Positions 1-7,506 of a DNA stretch of 46,365 bases are shown piece after piece. Source of the DNA: CAZART01 sp964487555 (lineage in GTDB: Bacteria; Bacteroidota; Rhodothermia; Rhodothermales; VXPQ01); assembly GCA_964487555.1 (NCBI GenBank), contig CAZART010000029.1, positions 1 to 46,365 on the forward strand. Reading direction: 5' to 3'. Position numbers and translations under genes: made by a program. The notes under the pieces were generated by a model that was not told where the DNA came from, did no database searches, and was given only the letters and a program-made list of their open reading frames with translations. Numbering within the stretch: the stretch's first letter is position 1; each line of letters begins with the position of its first letter.

Positions 1-337
1 AGGGAAACATCTTGCTGTAGCGCGCTACGACTTCACCTTGCGGGTTGTAGACGGACGCCGTGTTGTAGATTTCAGCGCCTCGTCTCTCGAATATCGAGCC
101 TGGGAGCAGCCAGACGCCGTGCTTCCGGGCCATTTGCCGCATCTCCATATCAAAAGGCCCATTGATGTCCTGGGCCGTGTGGATCAGCGGCCCGAAGCCG
201 CATAACTCACTGTACACGACCATTTCCACCCAGGGATAAAGATTCATAAGGATATCCAGCTTCACCTTCATCACCTCCACATTGGAGTGGGTGGCGGATA
301 CCTTCATCTGGATGCCGGCTATTGCGAATGGCTTCAT
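1..337 (-). CDS. Nitrilase-superfamily carbon-nitrogen hydrolase (N-terminal part)
   Basis: Only the first 112 residues lie in the window; the gene runs off the left edge. The protein opens with MKPFAIAGIQM, the usual first strand of the nitrilase fold. The catalytic glutamate is visible in VVYSELCGFGP (about residue 43) and the catalytic lysine in the ARYSKMFP segment near the cut end. The nucleophilic cysteine would lie outside. Nitrilase-family enzymes hydrolyse amides, carbamoyl groups or nitriles in the cytoplasm. The start codon overlaps the stop of the aminotransferase upstream (ATGA), so the two are translationally coupled and probably act in one nitrogen-compound catabolic route. The substrate cannot be told from this fragment. 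Confidence 0.85.
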   Translation of the reverse strand, partial: MKPFAIAGIQMKVSATHSNVEVMKVKLDILMNLYPWVEMVVYSELCGFGPLIHTAQDINGPFDMEMRQMARKHGVWLLPGSIFERRGAEIYNTASVYNPQGEVVARYSKMFP

Positions 338-1638
338 ATTTCAACTCCACAAGCCTTGAGTACTTCCTGTTCGAGAATATCCAGCCCCTGGTTGAGCTGA
401 GCGTCGGATATGACCAGTGGTGAAAGGATTCGAATAATGTTTTTGTGGGTACCGGCACTTAACAATATCAGACCTCGCTCGGCGCAAGCTCGGACAATGT
501 CGGCGCAGATTTCGCTGTCCGGCTGGTGGGGATCGTCGTTGTGGACAAACTCGAGTGCCAGCATGGCACCCATACCTCGCACATCGCCAATCTGCCGGCA
601 GATGTCTTTCAGGTGGTTCAGTCGTTGTCGCGTGACTTCCCCAACTTCAGCCCCTCGCTTATTTAAATCTATCTCCTTCATGTACGCGATGGTTGCCAGT
701 GCGGCGGCACAGCACACCGGATTTCCCATGTAGGTGCCCCCGATCGTCCCAGGGGCTGCAGCGTCCATAACGTCTGTTTTGCCTAACACCGCTGCTATCG
801 GCATACCCGACCCCATGGATTTCGCATAGGTCGAGATGTCGGGCGTAACGCCATAGGTTTGCCAGCAGGCCCATGCGCCCGTTCGTCCGAACCCGCTTTG
901 TATCTCATCGAAGATGAGGAGGATACCGTGTTCGTCGCAGAATTGACGCAGCCCTTCCACATACCTCGCAGGGGCCGGATTTATGCCGCCTTCTCCCTGG
1001 ATGAGCTCAATGATGACGGCAGCCACGTTGTTGGGATCCACGACGTTGCGAACGCTTTCACGCAGGCGCTTCAGCTCCAACTCCGCAAAATCATCGATAC
1101 CCTCCTGGCGATTGTATCGGTAGTAATTAGGGAAAGGAAGCCTGTAAACTTCAGGAGCAAAAGGACCGCAGTTCAACTTGTAGTCGATTTTGCTCGTCAG
1201 CGTCATCCCCATCATTGTGCGACCATGGAAAGCATCCGTATAACACAGTATAGCTTCCCGCCTCGTCGCTTGACGTGCTATCTTGATCGCATTCTCGATA
1301 GCTTCCGCCCCTGTGCTGACCAGGACCGCCTTCGTATCTGGACCATGTGGAAGAATGTCGATCAGTGTCTCACACAATTCTAGATATGGCTCATACGTGA
1401 CTACGTTAAAGCTCGTGTGAATGTACTCTTCGGCCTGATTTTGAATGGCTTTCACCACAGAATCAGGACAATGGCCTGCATTTACCACACCGATTCCGCC
1501 GGCGAAATCGATCCACTCATTTCCATCTGCGTCTGTAATTGTGGCGCCTTTAGCGGATGTGACCGTCGCCGTATTAAATATGCCGACGCCATGAGCCACA
1601 ACAGCATGTCGGCGCTCGAGCAGCTTTTCAGATTCCAT
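334..1638 (-). CDS. gabT: Class III PLP-dependent aminotransferase (4-aminobutyrate aminotransferase-like)
   Basis: This 434-residue cytoplasmic enzyme has the length and layout of GabT. The N-terminus MESEKLLERRHAVVAHGVG aligns by eye with the start of E. coli GabT, followed by the conserved WIDFAGGIGVVNAGH. The PLP-site aspartate is in LLIFDEIQSGFGRTG and the Schiff-base lysine is Lys273 in TYAKSMGSGMP. The reading frame is open further upstream to 1830, but that extension looks non-coding, and a GAGGA sits just before the chosen ATG, so I start at 1638. The stop overlaps the nitrilase start, suggesting a two-gene operon for amine or amide nitrogen use. Family assignment is firm; substrate (GABA, or another omega-amino acid or polyamine product) is inference. 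Confidence 0.85.
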   Translation of the reverse strand: MESEKLLERRHAVVAHGVGIFNTATVTSAKGATITDADGNEWIDFAGGIGVVNAGHCPDSVVKAIQNQAEEYIHTSFNVVTYEPYLELCETLIDILPHGPDTKAVLVSTGAEAIENAIKIARQATRREAILCYTDAFHGRTMMGMTLTSKIDYKLNCGPFAPEVYRLPFPNYYRYNRQEGIDDFAELELKRLRESVRNVVDPNNVAAVIIELIQGEGGINPAPARYVEGLRQFCDEHGILLIFDEIQSGFGRTGAWACWQTYGVTPDISTYAKSMGSGMPIAAVLGKTDVMDAAAPGTIGGTYMGNPVCCAAALATIAYMKEIDLNKRGAEVGEVTRQRLNHLKDICRQIGDVRGMGAMLALEFVHNDDPHQPDSEICADIVRACAERGLILLSAGTHKNIIRILSPLVISDAQLNQGLDILEQEVLKACGVEI

Positions 1639-1830
1639 GTTTTCCTCAGTACTTAGTATCTCGACGCCGCTCGCCCGATCGCTTTGTGACATCAGTTGTT
1701 TTAAGATGAAATTAGGACATGTCTCATCGCCTTCGATGAGTGCCGATACAAGATTTATGCGCGCTGCCCCGAACAAGATGAACGTGAAGGGAAGTACCAC
1801 GGTTTCTAATCGAGCCCGCAGTTGTCTCAA

Positions 1831-2030
1831 CTAGGCCGATGAACCGCGGAAGAGGTCGGCGCATTCCGCGAAGCGGTCGGCGGCGCCCATCATCACGAGG
1901 CGGTCGCCGGGCTGCACTTCGAAGTCGCCGAGGAAACGGGTACGACTGATGATCTTGCGGAGGGCCTCGGCCGCAATCCATGACGGCACAGACGCATGAG
2001 CTCGTCATCGGATGGCTCCGCGGCGTTGGG
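1831..2030 (-). pseudogene. Remnant of a TrkA-C (RCK C-terminal) domain gene
   Basis: Read on the minus strand, one frame ends in a stop at 1831-1833 and carries FLGDFEVQPGDRLVMMGAAD followed by a short helix-like tail. That GDRLVxxG pattern is typical of the last strands of TrkA-C/RCK-C domains found at the C-terminus of cation transporters and antiporters. Upstream the likely coding signal breaks into other frames around 1985-2000 and has no start codon, so only the 3' end of a gene seems to survive. No intact transporter lies nearby. Assignment is from pattern recognition on about 50 residues and is tentative. Confidence 0.35.
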
Positions 2031-2159
2031 GCGGCAAGGTGCTGACGCAGCGGACTGTCGATGACCAGCACATCTTTTAATTCACCCAGAGTCGGCTATA
2101 TTGACAGAACCGCAGTGGTCTGCAATAGCATCGACGCCAACCGTTCGCCGACGACGTCC

Positions 2160-4439
2160 ATGATGCACCGCCGTCTTGTCGCTTTTCTCCTCGTAATCAT
2201 TTCGGGGGCCTTTCTGGTTCTTGATCCTGGTGCTAAAGCCCCGACAGCCGTCGAGAACATCCACGTCTTCTCCAAGCTGTACGGTTACGTCCGCTTCTTC
2301 CATCCCAGTGACGAAGCGGCGTCGGTGGACTGGGACCGGTTCGCCGTGCACGGGGTGCAAAAGGTGCGAGGCGCCGAGACGTCTGAGGAGCTTCGAAATC
2401 GTCTCCGCGAGCTGTTCCTTCCCATTGCTCCCACGCTGCAGATTTACCAGACGGCCGAGGGAACACCGCCGCCCCATCCGGCACTCACGCCGGCAGACAC
2501 ATCGGGCCTCGAACTCGTGGCATGGCAGCATAAAGGGATCGGCCTGGGCACGTCTGCCGCCTACAAGAGCCGTCGCCTGAACCGCATCACCCTGGAGACG
2601 CCAAATCCATCGTATGCGTATTTGCAGCAGAAATTTGGCGCCGGGCTCTACCGTGGTCGGCCGATCCGGCTCACAGCCAGGGCGCGGGCTGATTTTAGCG
2701 GCGGCAGGGGACAGGCCTTTGTCTGGATGAGCGAGGCGCTCACCGACGGCGAGCAGCGCGTCCTCGGGGGTCCCGAGCCCACTATCGTCGACGCCGCAGA
2801 GTGGCAGACGTTCACGATCCAGGATACGGTCTCGGTAACCGCCGACACGTTAGCAATCGGTACGTCGCTGATGGGTTCGGCAAAGCTCTGGGCTGATGCC
2901 TTCGTGGTCGAGACCAGAACCGACGAAGACGGTTGGCAGCGCGTCCCGTTAGCCAACACCTCGTTTGAGGAGGGCGCAGTGGGTGAGGTACCTCCGAACT
3001 GGTCAGGTGAGGGGAATGGCTATCGGCTCAGCACGGTTGATAGCGATGAACTCGGAAGCGTCGGACATATAGAATGGACCGGCGAGCCCCGAGAGGTTTC
3101 CGAACCCCTATTCGACGCCCGTCCTCAGCGGGGAGAAGCTCTGCAAAAGCGGCTCGGCGCGAGCCTCTCCGTACAACTTCCAGTGGCCCTATATAGCCGT
3201 GACGGCCACACAATAGGGAGGGTCGATGCCGACGCGCAGGCCACGCTTAAGGCTGAGTTGGAGGCCATTGATCTAGACGGCCTCACGGCCTCGGATGAGG
3301 CGCTTCGCCTGGCCGACGTATCCATTGCATGGAACATCCTGCGCCACGCGTATCCTTACAGTGATGTAGTCGTCCTGAACTGGGACGAGCTTCTTACTTC
3401 GACGATCCGCGATGCGCTGGATGACGACGGGGCCGAGGATTTCGTCGTCACGCTCCGGCGGATGGTGGCCGCCCTTGAGGACGGGCATGGATCGGTCGGA
3501 CATCGGTCAATCCGCGATCTAGCAGGTCTCCTAATGCTGCCCGAAGTCATCGACGGCCGCCTGGTCGTGACGGCGACGCCGCCCGATTCACCTGTTCAAG
3601 TCGGTGACATCATCCAGTCGATAGACGGGGAGCCTGCCATGCTGCGGCTCGAAGAGGCGGCGGCACTTCGTTCGGGGTCCGAAAGATGGCGCCGCCAGAT
3701 TGCGCTCCGCGGGTTCGAGATGGGTCCGGCCGGAACTTCGGTGGAGCTGGTCGTCGACCGAAACGGGGACGAGCACAGCGTCGAGGTAGAGCGAACGCAG
3801 ACAGGCGTCATCATGGAGGATCGGCCTCCAAATGTAAGTGAGATCGAGGAGGACATCTATTACGTCAATCTCGGCCGGGCTGAAATGGCGGAAATCAGCA
3901 GCCATATGGATGCCATCAGCAAAGCCGACGGGGTCATTCTCGACCTCCGTGGCTATCCAAACGGAAACCACCAGGTCCTGCAACATCTATCAGGCGGGCC
4001 CCTCCGATCCGCGCGCTGGAACATCCCGCAGATGATCTATCCCGACCACCAAAACCTAGCGGGCTACGATACAACGGGAAGGTGGACGTTGCCGCCGATG
4101 GAGCCGCTTATCCAAGGTAAGGTTGTTTTTCTCACGAACGAGAAAGCAATTAGCTACGCGGAGTCCGTCATGGGCATCGTCGAGCACTATAAACTCGGTG
4201 AGATCGTCGGACAGCCCACCGCCGGGACCAACGGAAATATCAACCGCATTCTCCTTCCGGGAGGCTTTACGGTCGTCTTCACGGGCATGCGTGTCCTCAA
4301 GCACGACGGCTCACAGCATCATCTCATCGGCATACGTCCCACCATACCCGTGGAGCGTACGATCGCAGGCGTCAGGGAGGAGCGCGATGAATACATCGAC
4401 CGTGCCATTCAGGTCATCCGGTCGGCGCAGCGCGAATGA
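2160..4439 (+). CDS. S41-family (tail-specific/tricorn-like) serine peptidase
   Basis: A 759-residue exported protein. I start at the first of two adjacent ATGs, directly before a signal-peptide-like stretch (MMHRRLVAFLLVIISGAFLV); the open frame continues upstream without a good start. The N-terminal third (NIHVFSKLYGYVRFFHP) is the extension often seen on Bacteroidota S41 proteins. A PDZ-like part follows (VQVGDIIQSIDGEPA), then the S41 catalytic core with DGVILDLRGYPNGN. The predicted nucleophile is Ser665 in EKAISYAES, followed by GEIVGQPTAGTNGN. Such enzymes cleave peptides in the periplasm. It sits alone between a decayed fragment and an opposing lipoprotein gene. Family is confident; substrate is unknown. 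Confidence 0.85.
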   Translation: MMHRRLVAFLLVIISGAFLVLDPGAKAPTAVENIHVFSKLYGYVRFFHPSDEAASVDWDRFAVHGVQKVRGAETSEELRNRLRELFLPIAPTLQIYQTAEGTPPPHPALTPADTSGLELVAWQHKGIGLGTSAAYKSRRLNRITLETPNPSYAYLQQKFGAGLYRGRPIRLTARARADFSGGRGQAFVWMSEALTDGEQRVLGGPEPTIVDAAEWQTFTIQDTVSVTADTLAIGTSLMGSAKLWADAFVVETRTDEDGWQRVPLANTSFEEGAVGEVPPNWSGEGNGYRLSTVDSDELGSVGHIEWTGEPREVSEPLFDARPQRGEALQKRLGASLSVQLPVALYSRDGHTIGRVDADAQATLKAELEAIDLDGLTASDEALRLADVSIAWNILRHAYPYSDVVVLNWDELLTSTIRDALDDDGAEDFVVTLRRMVAALEDGHGSVGHRSIRDLAGLLMLPEVIDGRLVVTATPPDSPVQVGDIIQSIDGEPAMLRLEEAAALRSGSERWRRQIALRGFEMGPAGTSVELVVDRNGDEHSVEVERTQTGVIMEDRPPNVSEIEEDIYYVNLGRAEMAEISSHMDAISKADGVILDLRGYPNGNHQVLQHLSGGPLRSARWNIPQMIYPDHQNLAGYDTTGRWTLPPMEPLIQGKVVFLTNEKAISYAESVMGIVEHYKLGEIVGQPTAGTNGNINRILLPGGFTVVFTGMRVLKHDGSQHHLIGIRPTIPVERTIAGVREERDEYIDRAIQVIRSAQRE

Positions 4440-4605
4440 GGCTGCATCTTGACTCCTGAGCGCTGGGCAGAGCGTGTCGCGTCCTGCGAATTGGCCGGTA
4501 CTCCGCTTTTATATTGCGCACCGGCTGTACCGACCCGTCCTGATTGCCGGCGTGACCGTAGTGCCCACTCGAGAATTGTCCCCACGTCGAAAGTCTCGGC
4601 ATTCA

Positions 4606-4983
4606 TTAGAATACCATCACGCGTGCCGAGTCTCTACCGACAAACAGAGCCGAAGCGGTCTTGGAAAGCGTGTTCACCTCGACTATGCAATACGCCGATC
4701 CGGCATCCTGGCCGATGGCGGTGCCGTCGTTGCCCACCTTGAATACGGTAGTGTCTCTCGACCACCATCTGACGTCGTGGTCGGTAGCCTGCACCGTTTC
4801 TCCCGACGCCGTGAGCGCCTCGACCGAGAAATCCATGGTCTCTCCTACCTCTATGGTTGCGCTCTCGGGCGACATGCTGATATCTACGATCTCGTTTGAC
4901 TCGACCTCGTTCGTATCACAGCCGATCACTGCGAGCGACCCGATTAGAATTGCGACGAGGAAAGCATATGGCACATCTTTCAT
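4606..4983 (-). CDS. Small lipoprotein with a bacterial Ig-like (Big2-type) domain
   Basis: A 125-residue protein beginning MKDVPYAFLVAILIGSLAV with a lipobox ending VIGC, so it should be lipidated at Cys24 or close by and anchored in a membrane. The mature part contains a single Ig-like domain pattern (ISMSPESATIEVGETMDFSV, then a WWS and a GTAIGQDAGSAY segment) like the Big2 repeats of surface adhesins and cell-wall proteins. The start is the ATG in front of the signal peptide; an in-frame start 7 codons earlier is less likely. Probably a stand-alone surface or periplasmic protein; no function can be assigned. Confidence 0.7.
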   Translation of the reverse strand: MKDVPYAFLVAILIGSLAVIGCDTNEVESNEIVDISMSPESATIEVGETMDFSVEALTASGETVQATDHDVRWWSRDTTVFKVGNDGTAIGQDAGSAYCIVEVNTLSKTASALFVGRDSARVMVF

Positions 4984-5141
4984 TGGAAATAGACGTCCTT
5001 CCAAAAAGTCTGGCGAATGTGTTCCATAAAAACATAGTCGACATAGAGCCCCCCATCAAGGAAATGACCCGTCACGGTTTTCGTGTTCTCGTAAACTTAA
5101 CCCTATTCAGGGCGCCGGCAAACGACTCGTATTCGATGGTG

Positions 5142-5171
5142 CGGGAGCGCCCCCCAATGGAGGCGCTCCCG
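5142..5171 (-). terminator. Stem-loop downstream of the 98-residue protein gene
   Basis: Arms CGGGAGCGCC (5142-5151) and GGCGCTCCCG (5162-5171) form a perfect 10-bp stem with a 10-nt loop. It lies 13 nt past the minus-strand stop at 5185. There is no T tract after it on the minus strand, so it is either a weak or factor-assisted terminator or an mRNA 3' stabiliser. Confidence 0.55.
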
Positions 5172-5184
5172 TGAGCTGGACGGT

Positions 5185-5481
5185 CTATGCGCCAACCGAC
5201 GAGGTTCCGCGGATCCCCAGCGGCTGCCGCGCGAATGCCTGCTCCGAATCGACTTCGTAGCACGTGTTTTCACTCGATGTCCCGAGTGTGGAATCTACAT
5301 ACTCCTGAACGGTCGCCACCGAGGGCGCTTCCCAGAGACACGTCACGGCAGAGCCGTCGCTGCTCGGGTAGAACTGCAGGTTTCGCACGCCCTCCGGAGG
5401 ATTTTCGTTCTTAACGAGCTTCTCTCCGCGGGCGAAGGCCGTCTGCGGATCGGTGATTTGATGGTGCACAATTACGTACAT
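5185..5481 (-). CDS. 98-residue hypothetical protein, DUF4242-like small ferredoxin-fold protein
   Basis: The start is fixed by a strong ribosome site AAAGGAGG about 8 nt before the ATG. The protein (MYVIVHHQITDPQTAFARGE..., later VTCLWEAPSVATVQEYVDS and NTCYEVDSEQAFA) resembles short cytoplasmic proteins with a beta-alpha-beta ferredoxin-like fold related to the DUF4242/antibiotic-biosynthesis-monooxygenase type. No signal peptide or membrane segment is present. It follows the TPR/LuxR regulator gene by 130 nt on the same strand and may be co-transcribed with it. Related proteins are of unknown function; the DUF link is from memory of the pattern. Confidence 0.65.
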   Translation of the reverse strand: MYVIVHHQITDPQTAFARGEKLVKNENPPEGVRNLQFYPSSDGSAVTCLWEAPSVATVQEYVDSTLGTSSENTCYEVDSEQAFARQPLGIRGTSSVGA

Positions 5482-5611
5482 GTCGACTCCTCCTTTAGTT
5501 TTTGGATACGAACATGTACAAGGGTATCGGTTGCGAGGAGCGCCCGCATCGCTCGAAATCACCAATTTCCCGGCGAGTCGGAAGATGGTTAGAAATAACC
5601 ACGTGTGGAGA

Positions 5612-7255
5612 TCAGAGGAGATCGTGCGCGAATGCGAACGCAGTTGCCGCGGTGCGCGAGGATACGTCAAGCTTTGCGAAGATATTCTGAATGTGCCGCG
5701 CGACCGTGTGCTCACTGACGAAAAGCGCGGCGGCGATCTCGCGGTTCGTCTTCCCGGCCGCTACAAGCCGCAGCACCTGGAGCTCTCGCGCGGTCAGCCC
5801 GTGGGTATCGCCGGTGCCGGCTTCTCCGACGAGCGAGTCGACGCGTTTCTGGTCGGGCACAGCCCCTAATTCTTTGAAGGTCTGCCGGGCCGCTTCCAAC
5901 TCCAGCGCGGCCGTGTCCTCATCGTCCAGCGCCTGACATGCCTTGCCGATCAGCACCCGGACGCGCGCGAGTTCATACGGCGCGGCAAGCGCCGACCACG
6001 TCATGAACGCTCGTCGCAGCGCGATCAGCGCACCGCTAGCGTCGCCTTCGGCGAGATCCGTTGCTCCTCGGGCGTGGGCGGCCATCGCCACGCTCATTTC
6101 GCTGCCGAGGCGCTCCGCGATCTCGTCCAGTTCGCGGCAAGCGGCGCGCGCCATTTCGAGGTCTCCGAGCGAGAGCATGATCTCCACGTACGCAGGTAAG
6201 AATTCCGCGCGGCGCAAGCGGGCCGTCGTCTCACTGATGATCCGGCGAATCGCGGCGGCTGCCGCGTCGTTCCTGCCCTGGACCAGCCGCATGAGAGCGA
6301 GCCCGGGCTGCGGTTCGCATCCATGCCGGCTCGCCTTCCGATACGCCTCCTCAGCCGCATCGAAGTCCCCACGCAGGCGATGAGCTTCGCCCTGACAATA
6401 CAACGCTTTACCGCACGCCAACTTATTCAGCGCCCCCTGCGTGAACCGCTCGGCGGACCGCCGCGCCTCAGCCAGGGCCGTTCCCCAGTATCCCCCCAGC
6501 AGCATGATCTCGGCGCGATGAACCAGGCACAACCCATTGTGTGTCACCATCTCGGGCTGTCGCCCACACCACTCGGTAAGAGCATGGGTCCACGCCCGGA
6601 CCCGGCGCATCTCGTAGACCGCCGAGCAGAACGCAATCGTATTGCAGTAGATGATGCCTGTAACGATCGGCGACAGGTCACCCGCCGTCGCAGCGACGAG
6701 CGCCTCGTCCACCAGGCGCCGGGCTTCCTCGGCTCGTCCGAGACGCGTCAGTGCCCGGGCCTGGTCGTCCCTGGCGAGCCAGACGAGATCGGCATCGCCG
6801 AAACGCTCGCCGATCTCGGCGGCATCTGCCGCGGTGGTGTAGCCGGCCTCGAATTCGCCGCGTCCCATCTGCTCCAACCAAACGGGTATCCGCAGATAGC
6901 CGTGCTCGACGCATTCCTGCTCGACGCTCTCAAGCAACCGGCCCGACCGGGCGAACCATCCAGTGCCGCGGGCCCTTTCGCCTCGAAACAGGAAGTTGTG
7001 ACCGATCCAGAAACCGCAGCGGGCGGCGCGTGCTACCGCATCCCTATCGAGATAGGCCTGATGAGCACGCTCGAGGCTGGAGACGTAATCGTCGTCACGG
7101 CCCAGCATGTAAGCAGACCCCGCTAGCAGCTCGAGATCCTCCGCGCCCAGCGGCTCCAGCTGATCGGCACTCTTCAGGGACTCGAATGCGCTCAGCCACT
7201 TCTCCTCGAGGTAGAATGTACGACCGCGTTCAAGGTCACCACCCATTGCTTTCAT
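5612..7255 (-). CDS. LuxR-family transcriptional regulator with TPR domain
   Basis: A 547-residue protein. The first ~460 residues are alanine/arginine-rich helical repeats of TPR type (ERGRTFYLEEKWLSAFESL, GRAEEARRLVDEALVAA and similar units). The last ~60 residues are a LuxR-type helix-turn-helix: LTARELQVLRLVAAGKTNRE, then IAAALFVSEHTVARHIQNIF and AKLDVSSRTAA. No receiver, LuxR autoinducer domain or ATPase (no Walker A) is seen, so the TPR part probably senses a partner protein or ligand. The start ATG at 7255 follows AAGGG at a suitable distance. The frame stays open upstream to 7429, but that stretch looks non-coding. Likely target: itself and the 98-residue gene downstream (inference). 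Confidence 0.85.
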   Translation of the reverse strand: MKAMGGDLERGRTFYLEEKWLSAFESLKSADQLEPLGAEDLELLAGSAYMLGRDDDYVSSLERAHQAYLDRDAVARAARCGFWIGHNFLFRGERARGTGWFARSGRLLESVEQECVEHGYLRIPVWLEQMGRGEFEAGYTTAADAAEIGERFGDADLVWLARDDQARALTRLGRAEEARRLVDEALVAATAGDLSPIVTGIIYCNTIAFCSAVYEMRRVRAWTHALTEWCGRQPEMVTHNGLCLVHRAEIMLLGGYWGTALAEARRSAERFTQGALNKLACGKALYCQGEAHRLRGDFDAAEEAYRKASRHGCEPQPGLALMRLVQGRNDAAAAAIRRIISETTARLRRAEFLPAYVEIMLSLGDLEMARAACRELDEIAERLGSEMSVAMAAHARGATDLAEGDASGALIALRRAFMTWSALAAPYELARVRVLIGKACQALDDEDTAALELEAARQTFKELGAVPDQKRVDSLVGEAGTGDTHGLTARELQVLRLVAAGKTNREIAAALFVSEHTVARHIQNIFAKLDVSSRTAATAFAFAHDLL

Positions 7256-7506
7256 GCTTACCCTTTTCCGCGCGTATCCCGGGCAGCGTCCCGGCCACCA
7301 AAACCTTAAGCGGTTAGCCAAGATAGGCACGAGCGTCGCCACCTTCCAAAGACGTACGCGAAGCCGGCAATGGATGCCATTTGAGGGCCGGATCGATCGT
7401 TCATCCCGCTCGGGGGTAACCGATTGCACGCAAGCGTTGGCTGGAGACCGTGCCGGGGGAAGAGGGATCGTGAGGATCTGGGTCTTCTACGTGCGGCTCC
7501 CGGGGA

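Noticed and set aside
6323..7126. 267-codon plus-strand frame within the TPR/LuxR gene
   Set aside because: Antisense shadow of a GC-rich gene; His/Pro/Arg-rich composition and no domain.
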